The translations under genes were made by a program, and so were the position numbers. A stretch of DNA of 64,000 bases, from positions 62,001 through 126,000 of the forward strand of contig CBIHPP010000019.1 of the NCBI GenBank assembly GCA_966212235.1. Reading direction: 5' to 3'. Each line of letters opens with the position of its first letter. The first letter of the stretch is position 1. Below, one piece after another: positions 34,807 through 43,714 of the stretch. This DNA is from Niastella sp966212235 (lineage in GTDB: Bacteria; Bacteroidota; Bacteroidia; Chitinophagales; Chitinophagaceae). The notes beneath the pieces are model-generated. The model saw only the letters and a list, made by a program, of their open reading frames with translations, was not told where the DNA came from and searched no databases.

Positions 34807-37182
34807 TTATAGATCTATATATTTCACACTGATCCTGATATCCCGGTTCCTGCCTTTATCATCCGTGCAGCTGATCTTTATCGGTCCTTCATCGGGTATA
34901 AAGAACTGGCGGTTGTGCGCGTTGTCCGATTTATAGAACTTGTTGTTGATATACCAGTACACTTTGTGTACATCGTTGCCTACATTGCAGGTGAGCTGTA
35001 AAGGCTCCGGATTTTTTTTACTGATGAAATATTCCGAGCCATTGCGCGGCGAAGTGATGACCGGTCCGCCTTCCTTAAATACCCGTTCACAAGCGGGATT
35101 ATGCGGCGGCATTTTCTCATACACCAAATGGCGTTCTTCATAATAGCGTTGCATTTCAGGCGATACCGTGCGGATCCACTTCTTTTTATATCCACCGGCC
35201 GGCATACAGGTTTTGCAATACGAGATCTTTTCGTCGGCTGACAGCGCTACTTCCTCTATGTTATTGCACAGCTGGGTAGAAGAGATCAATGGTATGAAGT
35301 AGTCGGTGACCGTGTTTTGACAGTGTCCGGCGGGTGGTAAACCGGTTTCTGAACAAACCATGCGTATGTCGCAGTCCTTCGGCTGGCTGAACCATTGTTC
35401 ATCGCTGTCGTAATCGATGGTGTTGAAAATTTTAAACAGCAGGGGCGTGGCTATATTGGCGCCGCTTAACTCCGGAATACCGAGTGCGGAAAAATTGCCC
35501 GTCCATATACCTACGGTGTATTTCCTGTTGTACCCAATACTCCAGGCATCGCGGCGGCCGTAGGAGGTGCCGGTTTTCCAGGCAATCTTGGGCATGTGTT
35601 CCGTGCTTTGCCAGTTCAATGGAAAATCGGGCCGGTTCACCTTTGATAAAATTTCATTGATCATAAACGTAGCGGCCTCGCTTAAAATCCTTATTCCCTG
35701 TTTGGATTGCTGAACTTCTTCCCGGGTATATTTCGGGGAAACGAATTGGCCGTTATTGGCAAACAGCGAGTACATGCCGGTTAACTCTTCAAGGGTGGCG
35801 CCACAACCGCCCAGTATCATAGATAAACCCAGTTTGCGCTGATCTCTTTTGATCTGTTGAAAATTGCAATCGGCCAGTTTTGAAATAAAGGGATCTTTTC
35901 CCAGCCATTGCAATCCTTTTACCGCCGGAATATTTAAAGAATGTTCCAGTGCATACTCCATGGTAACATAGCCGTTGAATTGTTTGTCGTAATTCTCGGG
36001 TGCATACCCGTTATAATTTACGGACACATCGGTGATGATGGCTTTGGGCGTCATCAGGCCTTCGTCCATACAAAGACCATACAGCAAGGGTTTCAGGGTG
36101 CTACCGGGTTGGCGAATGGCGTTGGCGCCGTTTACCTGTCCGGCATCGATGGTATCGGTAAAATTGGCTGAGCCTACATAAGTAATTACGTTGTGCGTTT
36201 GGTTGTCGATAATGATCACCGCTGCATTGCGGATATTTTTTAAGGTGAGAATGCGACTGTAATCGGCTACCAGCTTTTCCGTTTTCAGCTGGGTATTCAG
36301 TTCAATATTGGTCTTAATAATATCGCCACCCTGTTGTTTCAGTTTCCAGGCAAGGTGCGGTACCAGTTGCGGAACAGTACCGCGGGTGGCGGTCAATGGT
36401 TCGCTGAGCGCATCTGCAATCTCTTTCTGCGTAAACACTTTGTCGTTGGCAAATTGTTGCAGCCAGCGGTTGCGTTCCTGTACAATGCGATCGTTGTGTT
36501 TACCCATTACCAGCGAGGAAGGCCGGTTGGGAATAATAGAGAGCGCCGTGATTTCGGCGAGGGACAGGTGATCGGGTTGCTTTTTGAAGTAGAGAATAGA
36601 AGCCGATTTCACGCCTTCAATATTGCCGCCATAGGGCACCAGGTTCAGGTACAGTTGCAGGATCTCGTTCTTGCTATACTTCCATTCCAGTTGCTCGGCC
36701 CGGAATATTTCAATCAATTTATTAAAGTAGGTCCTTCGTTTAGGTTCAAGCGCCCGTGCCACCTGCATGGTTATGGTGGAGGCGCCGGAAGTACGTTTCC
36801 TGCGAAAGATATTTTTTACAAAAGCGCGGGCTATGGCCAACGCATTCACGCCGGGATGCGAATAAAAATATTTGTCTTCTTTTTCAACAATGGTTTTGCG
36901 CAGGAGTGGAGATATCTCTTCCAGCTCTGTTTTCATGCGCCATTTTTGATCGTTTGTCAGGAAGGCGTGTATGACTTCGCTTTTATTATCGGTAATAATA
37001 GTGGAGTATTCAATGTTGTCGGGCAGCGGGAATACCCAGTTAAGGGAGAAAAATAAAACGATAATAACGGCGATCGTAATCATTGAGCGTTTGAGCCATT
37101 TGAGAGAAGGCGTGCTACGGTTCCAAACCGTGGCACGCCTAATTAGGCTTTTTAGCTTTTCGGGTATATACTTTTTCAACAT
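34807..37182 (-). CDS. pbpC: Penicillin-binding protein 1C (bifunctional transglycosylase/transpeptidase)
   Basis: A class A penicillin-binding protein of 791 residues that polymerises and crosslinks peptidoglycan. One membrane anchor (about 34-50) is followed by the GT51 glycosyltransferase with Glu102 in EKEDKYFYSHPG. The transpeptidase has Ser361-xx-Lys364 (GSTLKP), SLN at 415-417 and KTGTS at 536-540. A C-terminal PBP1C-specific beta domain runs from about 700 (GPVITSPRNGSEYF). In many bacteria pbpC adjoins an alpha-2-macroglobulin gene; here that gene is divergent, 420 bp away. Cytoplasmic residues 15-25 (RRATVWNRSTP) are encoded by a 33-nt palindrome. Confidence 0.94.
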   Translation of the reverse strand: MLKKYIPEKLKSLIRRATVWNRSTPSLKWLKRSMITIAVIIVLFFSLNWVFPLPDNIEYSTIITDNKSEVIHAFLTNDQKWRMKTELEEISPLLRKTIVEKEDKYFYSHPGVNALAIARAFVKNIFRRKRTSGASTITMQVARALEPKRRTYFNKLIEIFRAEQLEWKYSKNEILQLYLNLVPYGGNIEGVKSASILYFKKQPDHLSLAEITALSIIPNRPSSLVMGKHNDRIVQERNRWLQQFANDKVFTQKEIADALSEPLTATRGTVPQLVPHLAWKLKQQGGDIIKTNIELNTQLKTEKLVADYSRILTLKNIRNAAVIIIDNQTHNVITYVGSANFTDTIDAGQVNGANAIRQPGSTLKPLLYGLCMDEGLMTPKAIITDVSVNYNGYAPENYDKQFNGYVTMEYALEHSLNIPAVKGLQWLGKDPFISKLADCNFQQIKRDQRKLGLSMILGGCGATLEELTGMYSLFANNGQFVSPKYTREEVQQSKQGIRILSEAATFMINEILSKVNRPDFPLNWQSTEHMPKIAWKTGTSYGRRDAWSIGYNRKYTVGIWTGNFSALGIPELSGANIATPLLFKIFNTIDYDSDEQWFSQPKDCDIRMVCSETGLPPAGHCQNTVTDYFIPLISSTQLCNNIEEVALSADEKISYCKTCMPAGGYKKKWIRTVSPEMQRYYEERHLVYEKMPPHNPACERVFKEGGPVITSPRNGSEYFISKKNPEPLQLTCNVGNDVHKVYWYINNKFYKSDNAHNRQFFIPDEGPIKISCTDDKGRNRDIRISVKYIDL
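37108..37140 (-). repeat. 33-nt palindrome inside pbpC
   Basis: Arms aggcgtgctacggtt and aaccgtggcacgcct, with one mismatch. It has the same length and the same GTGCCACG...CGTGGCAC design as the terminator at 30120-30152, but here it is in frame within a coding sequence. Confidence 0.75.
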
Positions 37183-37602
37183 TTATTCATTGTGAATTGC
37201 TTCACTTTTAACTACCCCCAAATATCCTGTTAGTAAATCATCATTATCTATTATTTTGTAAGAATCTTTATAAAATTTTTCGGGGTAAGATCTAATAACT
37301 CAAAAGCCAACTCTTTATTACAAAGAATCCCATTTCGGGCACCTAAAATAATTGCAGCTTTAATAACAAATTAACAAGCTGCATGAATAAAATGAATGTA
37401 ACTTTCCTCTACAATTAAATTTATGTATGGCTTCCTCAAGCCTGCCCCCGTAACGAATTTAAAATATAATGTAGCGTATTTAAAACGGTGCATACTTAAA
37501 TCTTCCATATTTAATTCCTTTTTGTATTTTACCGCCCCCAACCTTGCTGAATACGTTCGGTACGGGTGGGCATAACAACCTCTCTAATAACTTTAACCCT
37601 AT
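37183..37602. other. Divergent spacer between pbpC and the alpha-2-macroglobulin gene
   Basis: AT-rich DNA expected to contain promoters for both genes. A possible plus-strand -7-like tattttac lies at about 37524. I see no gene and no strong hairpin. Confidence 0.4.
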
Positions 37603-40600
37603 ATGCGCAAGCCACTGTTTTCCCTGATTACAATAGCGGTGTCGGTATTGTTTATCGTATCCGCCTGTAATAGAAGTGCAGTTTCTCTGAGTTATACCAA
37701 TGCCAAAGGTGAAGTAGAATCCCTCGGTAACCTGGTGTTCCGTTTTGATAAATCCCTGGTGCCTGATTCATTGTTGAATCAATGGGATTCTTCCGAGTAT
37801 ATTACTTTCGAACCAAAAATTCAGGGTCGTTTTCGTTGGGAGCATCCCGATGAACTGGTGTTTTCGCCGGCACAAAATCTGTCGCCGGCTACTTCTTATA
37901 AGGCTACTTTGCGGAGCGACCTTCTTGATCATAGCAAATATGGCAAGATCGATAAGGATGAGGAGATCAGTTTTTTTACACCCTATCTGAAACTGGAAAA
38001 TACAAATGTAACCTGGTTGCTGGCCGATCAGCATTCCACAACCGCCTATCCGCAGGTTGATCTGTATTTTAATTATGCCATCAGTCCGGCCAGCATTAAA
38101 GATAAAATGACGCTGCAACTCGATGGCCAGCCGCTTAAATACAATATCATTACGGAAGGAAATGATAGCAGAATATCGTTGCGTATTACGGGGTTCAAGA
38201 TGACAGATAAAGATCTGGAGGCCAAGATATCATTCGATAAAGGACTTGTGCCAGATGGCGGTGTGAATGGAACCAAAGAGGCGATAGAAAATAAAGTGAG
38301 CATTCCTTCTCCTTATAATTTGACCATCAATGATGTGCATGCCGAACATGATGGGCTCACCGGAACCGTGTTTGTGCGTACCAGCCAACAGGTGGTGATG
38401 TCGAACCTTGCTTCAAACATCCGGTTTAACCCGGCTGTAAAGTTTGCTGTTGAACAAACCGATGATGGGTTTTCGATATCGAGTGAAAATTTTGATGCGG
38501 ATAAAAGTTACGTTATTACGTTTAACAAAGGCCTGAAAGGCCGCATTGGCGAGCTGCGTGAACAATACGATAATAATATAGCGTTTGGTGAGTTGGAACC
38601 AGCGTTGAGTTTTGGTAATAGTAAAGCCGTATACCTGAGCGCCCTGGGCAACCAGAATATTGAAGTGCGCATTACCAATATTCCCAAAGTAAAAGTGATC
38701 ATTTCAAAGATCTACGAAAGCAACCTGCTGGCAGCACAGCGCTATGGGTATAGTCCGCATGATGACAGACAGAGTAGCGGCGATGAAGAAGAGTATTATG
38801 GGGGGGATTATGATAATGGCAATGATGTTGCTTTCGGTGATATTATATACGAACAGGAAATTGATTCGCGTTCGTTACCTAAATACGGTAACAGCCGGTT
38901 GTTTACTTTTAATGTAGAAGATCGTCTGCCCGACTTCAAAGGCATTTATCATATCAAGATCAGGTCGGCTACTGATTACTGGGTTTCCGACAGTCGCTTT
39001 ATTTCCAAATCAGATATCGGGTTAATTGCCCGGGAAGGAAAAGATAAACTGTTTGTATTTGCCAACTCCATTAAAACGGCACAGCCGGTGAATGGGATGA
39101 ATGTGTTGGTGTATGGCAATAACAACCAGGTGCTGGGAACCGCGGCTACCAATGCCGATGGTGTGGCTGAAGTAGCTTTTTCGCGCAAGGAGTTTGCCGG
39201 GTTTAAACCGGCGATGATCATTGCTAAAACAGCTACTGATTTTAACTACCTGCCGCTCAGCAGTACTAAAGTAAATACCTCGCGGTTTGAGGTAGGTGGT
39301 AAACGCAGCAACAGCACCGGGCTCGATGCGTTTATTTATGCAGAACGGAATATCTACCGTCCGGGTGAAAAAGTGAATTTTGCCGTTATCCTGCGCGATC
39401 GTCTGTGGAAATCGCCGGGTGAGTTACCGGTAAAAATGAAATTCCTGCTGCCAAACGGTAAAGAACTGAAGAATTTCAGGAAAACATTAAACGTACAGGG
39501 CGCCACCGATGGTGATGTTGATATTTCAGAAGCGGCTATAACCGGTAGTTATACACTGGAAGTATATACATCGAACGACGTATTGCTGGCCAGCAAAAAT
39601 TTCAGCATTGAAGAATTTGTACCCGATCGCATTAAGGTAAGCGCTAAACTCGACAAGCCTTTCCTTGAGCCGGGACAATCAATCACCATGGCTATAAATG
39701 CGGTTAACTTTTTTGGACCGCCCGCTGCGAATCGTAATTATGAAGCCGAGATACAGGTGAAGTCGGTTAATTTCAGTCCTAAAAAATACAACAAGTTTGA
39801 TTTTAGTATCGAGAACCAGGGGCTGTCGTTCGATAAAAATGTAAAAGAAGGCAGTACCGATGAAAATGGAAATGCCAAACAAGTGTATGAAGCGCCTGCT
39901 TTGTTTGCAAACAAAGGATTGCTACAGGCCACTTTCTATGCAACCGTGTTTGATGAAACCGGTCGCCCGGTGAGCCGCAGCACTTCGGCCAATATTTATA
40001 CCCAGCGTGTTTTCTTTGGCGTGGGAAGCGATGGCTACTGGTATTACCCGCTGAACCAAACGATGCAGATCCCGCTCATTGCGTTGGATAAAAATGAGGG
40101 CGTATTGAATGGGGCCCGGGCCGAAGTAAAAGTGATCAAACATGAATATCGTACGGTGCTTACCAAGAGTGGAAGTTATTTCAGGTACGAATCGCAAAAG
40201 GATGACAAGGTAGTAGCCGATCAAACCATTACCATCAGCGGCGAAAGCGCTACGTTTCCGTTTATTCCCCGTTCACCCGGCGAATATGAATTGCGGGTGG
40301 CTATCCCCGGTTCAAGCAGTTATGTAAGCAAAAGTTTTTATAGTTACGGATTCTGGGGCGGTGATAATTCTTCCTTTGAAGTAAATACCGAAGGTAATAT
40401 TGATATTGAAGCTGATAAATCTTCGTATGAGGCAGGTGAAAGTGCCAAACTGTTGTTCAAAACGCCTTTCAGCGGCCGCATGCTGGTAACCATGGAAACC
40501 GATAAAGTAGTTTCTTACCAATATGTAAATGTAGAAAAGCGTACAGCTTCGGTTGATCTGAAAATATCTGCTGAACACCTGCCAAATGTATATGTTACAG

Positions 40601-43017
40601 CCACGCTCTTCAAGCCACATGAAGTAAGTGACATTCCATTGACGGTGGCGCATGGCTATAAAAGTTTGAAAGTAGAAGAGAAGAGCCGCAAAATAGCTGT
40701 GGAAATTGTAGCCCAAAAGTCGGTACGGTCGCGTACGCACCAGAAGGTGACCGTAAAAGCAGCAGCCAATAGTTTTGTGACTCTCGCCGTTGTAGATAAT
40801 GGTGTGCTGCAAATAACAGATTTTAAAACGCCTGATCCATATAACCATTTCTATGCGCCTAAAGCGCTCGATGTAAATGGATATGATCTATATCCATTGT
40901 TATTCCCCGAGTTGAAAGCTACGCTGAGCAGTACGGGTGGTGACGGTGAACTGGAAATGAGCAAGCGCACCAATCCCATGCCGGCCAAACGGTTCAAGAT
41001 CGTTTCTTACTGGAGTGGCACAACCAAGACCGGCTTTAGCGGTGATGCTGAATTTGAATTTGATATTCCGCAGTTCAGCGGTGAAGTGCGCCTGATGGCA
41101 GTGGCCTTTAAAGACGAAAGTTTTGGCAGCAGCGAAACCGCCATGACGGTAGCTGATCCGCTTGTATTAAGTACAGCGTTGCCGCGGTTCTTAAGTCCGG
41201 GCGATACGGTGAACATACCGGTTACCATTACCAATACGACCAACCGTTCTGCATCTGCTACCGCGCTGTTGAATGTGAGCGGTCCGTTGAATGTGTTGGG
41301 CGATAAACAACAATCGCTTACTGTTAACAGCAACAGTGAAGGGCAGGCCATCTTCCAGGTGGTAGCGTCGCCGGCTGTGAGTACAGGTAAGGTAAAAGTA
41401 GAAGTGCAGGGGTTGGGTGAGAAATTCACTGATGAAACCGAGATCAGCATACGACCAGCCTCGCCTTTACAGGTGGTTACAGGTAGCGGTTCTTTAACTG
41501 GCGGTAGTGCACAACACCTCAATATTCCGTTGAATGATTTTCTGCCAAACAGTACCGATTACCAATTGGTCGTAAGCCGCAGTCCGGCATTGGAATTGGG
41601 TAAGCAGATGCGCTACCTGGTATCCTATCCATATGGTTGTACGGAGCAAACCATCTCAACCGCTTTCCCGCAATTGTATTTCAGCGACCTGGCCGATCAG
41701 TTACAAAGTAACAAGGGTGGCAAGTCAAGCGCGAATTGGAATGTAACGGAAGCCATTCGCAAGATCAAGTTGCGACAATTGTATAATGGCGCTGTTACCC
41801 TGTGGGATGGAGAAGGCAGTGAAAACTGGTGGGCTACCGTATATGCAGGTCACTTTTTACAGGAAGCACAGAAAGCCGGGTTTGAAGTAGATAAGAATGT
41901 TTTGAATGGTATTCTCAATTATCTGAATAACCGGTTGAAAACAAAGGAGACTGTTTTTTATTACTACAATCAAAGCGATAAAAAGAAAATAGCGCCTAAG
42001 GAAGTGGCTTACAGTTTATATGTACTGGCCATGGCGGGCAAGCCCAATGTGAGCGCCATGAATTATTATAAAGCCAACCCCATGCTGTTGAGTCTTGATT
42101 GTAAATACCTGTTGAGTGTGGCGTATGCCATAGCAGGAGATAAAGCGAAGTTCAAGGAGTTGTTGCCTTCGTCATTTAGCGGCGAAGTATCGGTTGCACA
42201 AACCGGCGGCAGCTTTTATTCAGATATTCGCGATGAGGCCATTTCATTGAATGCCTTGCTGGATGCGGACCCATCTAACCCGCAAATACCTGTCATGGCA
42301 AAGCATGTGGCCGATAAATTAAAACAACGCAGCTGGTACAGTACACAGGAGTGTTCGTTTAGTTTTCTATCACTGGGCAAAATGGCCCGTGCCGCCAACA
42401 AGGCTACTGTTTCAGCCGATATAAAAGTGAATGGCAAAACGATAAGTAGTGTAGAGGGCAGTCCGCTGAAGTTAACTGCCAAACAATTGGGCGGAACCAG
42501 TATTGATATTACGTCGAAAGGTGAAGGCCGTTTGTATTATTACTGGCAAAGCGAAGGCATCAGTGCCAGTGGTACTTATAAAGAAGAAGATAATTATATC
42601 AAAGTACGTCGCCGCTTCTTTGATCGCTACGGCCGTGTTATTGATGGTAATTCGTTTACCCAGAACGACCTGGTGATTGTGCAGGTAACATTGGAAAAAA
42701 CCTACAGCGGTGCAGTTGATAATGTGGTGATCACCGATATTATACCAGCCGGATTTGAAATTGAAAATCCACGTACCAAAGAGATCCCTGGTATGGAATG
42801 GATCAAGGATTCGAATACGCCTACGGCACTGGATGTACGGGACGATCGCATTAATTTGTTTGTGGATATGAGTAGCAGCAGACAAATATATTATTATGCA
42901 GTGCGGGCGGTATCGCCTGGTAATTATCGCATGGGTCCTGTAAGCGCCGAAGCCATGTATAATGGAGAGTATCATTCTTATAATGGTGGTGGTGTGATCA
43001 GGGTGAGTAAGAAGTAG
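37603..43017 (+). CDS. Alpha-2-macroglobulin family lipoprotein
   Basis: A 1804-residue lipoprotein (lipobox VSAC, Cys22) of the bacterial alpha-2-macroglobulin family, thought to trap external proteases in the periplasm. The bait/thioester region is intact: YPYGCTEQTIS places the thioester cysteine at residue 1346 and the glutamine at 1349. MG-type beta domains fill the first ~1100 residues (for example FIYAERNIYRPGEKVNFAVILRD near 580), and a C-terminal segment follows (VVITDIIPAGFEIENPRTKE). Partnership with PbpC, which repairs the wall where an attacker breaches it, is the accepted idea for the YfhM/PbpC pair; the divergent pbpC gene fits. A terminator at 43043-43074 follows. Confidence 0.94.
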   Translation: MRKPLFSLITIAVSVLFIVSACNRSAVSLSYTNAKGEVESLGNLVFRFDKSLVPDSLLNQWDSSEYITFEPKIQGRFRWEHPDELVFSPAQNLSPATSYKATLRSDLLDHSKYGKIDKDEEISFFTPYLKLENTNVTWLLADQHSTTAYPQVDLYFNYAISPASIKDKMTLQLDGQPLKYNIITEGNDSRISLRITGFKMTDKDLEAKISFDKGLVPDGGVNGTKEAIENKVSIPSPYNLTINDVHAEHDGLTGTVFVRTSQQVVMSNLASNIRFNPAVKFAVEQTDDGFSISSENFDADKSYVITFNKGLKGRIGELREQYDNNIAFGELEPALSFGNSKAVYLSALGNQNIEVRITNIPKVKVIISKIYESNLLAAQRYGYSPHDDRQSSGDEEEYYGGDYDNGNDVAFGDIIYEQEIDSRSLPKYGNSRLFTFNVEDRLPDFKGIYHIKIRSATDYWVSDSRFISKSDIGLIAREGKDKLFVFANSIKTAQPVNGMNVLVYGNNNQVLGTAATNADGVAEVAFSRKEFAGFKPAMIIAKTATDFNYLPLSSTKVNTSRFEVGGKRSNSTGLDAFIYAERNIYRPGEKVNFAVILRDRLWKSPGELPVKMKFLLPNGKELKNFRKTLNVQGATDGDVDISEAAITGSYTLEVYTSNDVLLASKNFSIEEFVPDRIKVSAKLDKPFLEPGQSITMAINAVNFFGPPAANRNYEAEIQVKSVNFSPKKYNKFDFSIENQGLSFDKNVKEGSTDENGNAKQVYEAPALFANKGLLQATFYATVFDETGRPVSRSTSANIYTQRVFFGVGSDGYWYYPLNQTMQIPLIALDKNEGVLNGARAEVKVIKHEYRTVLTKSGSYFRYESQKDDKVVADQTITISGESATFPFIPRSPGEYELRVAIPGSSSYVSKSFYSYGFWGGDNSSFEVNTEGNIDIEADKSSYEAGESAKLLFKTPFSGRMLVTMETDKVVSYQYVNVEKRTASVDLKISAEHLPNVYVTATLFKPHEVSDIPLTVAHGYKSLKVEEKSRKIAVEIVAQKSVRSRTHQKVTVKAAANSFVTLAVVDNGVLQITDFKTPDPYNHFYAPKALDVNGYDLYPLLFPELKATLSSTGGDGELEMSKRTNPMPAKRFKIVSYWSGTTKTGFSGDAEFEFDIPQFSGEVRLMAVAFKDESFGSSETAMTVADPLVLSTALPRFLSPGDTVNIPVTITNTTNRSASATALLNVSGPLNVLGDKQQSLTVNSNSEGQAIFQVVASPAVSTGKVKVEVQGLGEKFTDETEISIRPASPLQVVTGSGSLTGGSAQHLNIPLNDFLPNSTDYQLVVSRSPALELGKQMRYLVSYPYGCTEQTISTAFPQLYFSDLADQLQSNKGGKSSANWNVTEAIRKIKLRQLYNGAVTLWDGEGSENWWATVYAGHFLQEAQKAGFEVDKNVLNGILNYLNNRLKTKETVFYYYNQSDKKKIAPKEVAYSLYVLAMAGKPNVSAMNYYKANPMLLSLDCKYLLSVAYAIAGDKAKFKELLPSSFSGEVSVAQTGGSFYSDIRDEAISLNALLDADPSNPQIPVMAKHVADKLKQRSWYSTQECSFSFLSLGKMARAANKATVSADIKVNGKTISSVEGSPLKLTAKQLGGTSIDITSKGEGRLYYYWQSEGISASGTYKEEDNYIKVRRRFFDRYGRVIDGNSFTQNDLVIVQVTLEKTYSGAVDNVVITDIIPAGFEIENPRTKEIPGMEWIKDSNTPTALDVRDDRINLFVDMSSSRQIYYYAVRAVSPGNYRMGPVSAEAMYNGEYHSYNGGGVIRVSKK

Positions 43018-43042
43018 GAAGTTTAAAGTTTAAAGTATAAAG

Positions 43043-43074
43043 AGCCCTCCCGATTTGCCGGGGGGCTTTTATAT
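43043..43074 (+). terminator. Terminator after the alpha-2-macroglobulin gene
   Basis: Stem agccctcccg/cggggggct with a short loop and a T-rich tail. It is preceded by the word repeat gtttaaagtttaaag. Confidence 0.75.
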
Positions 43075-43129
43075 TTTAGTGTTATATTGGAGAGCACTAT
43101 TCCTATACGTTGTATTAAAACCAGGATTT

Positions 43130-43675
43130 ATGAGATGGGTTCTACTAATTGTCATTTTTTCACTCTGTAGCAGTTGTTGGACGGTCTGTCACAAAAACTT
43201 TACGCTGCCGCTTAATGGGTATGTGGAAAATAACAGCATAAAAATGAATGGTTATTTTATACATTTAAATTCGGCAGATCAGTTCGAATTATTGCTATTC
43301 TATAATAACGGAGTTGCCTATAAAGTAAATATGGGTTTGGGTTATTTAAAAGATGAAGGAATAGACAGCTTTGTCGCTAAGCGGATTTTGACAAACCAGC
43401 CAACTTTTAGCGATACAAAAAATCCGGGATCATTCCGGATAAACGGAAATAAGATTGAAATGAATATTATTAGACATACACATTACAACCGGCATAGAAT
43501 AAATGTATTACAGGGAACAATTTTAACAGACACTTCTTTTATGATCTACTCTGATGATAGGTACAGCGTTCATCACAGACAAAATGATACTCTTCTTTAT
43601 CATTTTGTACCGGCTGCTGCTAAACCCGATTCCACAAATTGGCTAAGGCACAGAAAATGGTATAGAGGAAAATAG
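43130..43675 (+). CDS. Small lipoprotein of unknown function
   Basis: I do not recognise this 181-residue protein. It begins MRWVLLIVIFSLCSSC, a lipoprotein signal with Cys16. The mature region is rich in Asn, Phe, Tyr and His, with strands such as GYFIHLNSADQFELLLFYNNGVAYKV suggesting a small beta fold. Base composition is visibly more AT-rich than in neighbouring genes, as in the other short orphan at 46109. In-frame ATG 43055 lies inside the preceding terminator and is unlikely. It ends 39 nt before the ABC ATPase gene on the same strand. Confidence 0.65.
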   Translation: MRWVLLIVIFSLCSSCWTVCHKNFTLPLNGYVENNSIKMNGYFIHLNSADQFELLLFYNNGVAYKVNMGLGYLKDEGIDSFVAKRILTNQPTFSDTKNPGSFRINGNKIEMNIIRHTHYNRHRINVLQGTILTDTSFMIYSDDRYSVHHRQNDTLLYHFVPAAAKPDSTNWLRHRKWYRGK

Positions 43676-43714
43676 CCGGTTTTCCCGATATTTGTTTATA
43701 CTCATACCACAAAA

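Noticed and set aside
36334..37056. 240-codon open frame antisense to pbpC
   Set aside because: It overlaps the transglycosylase region fully; no start signal, family resemblance or context supports it.
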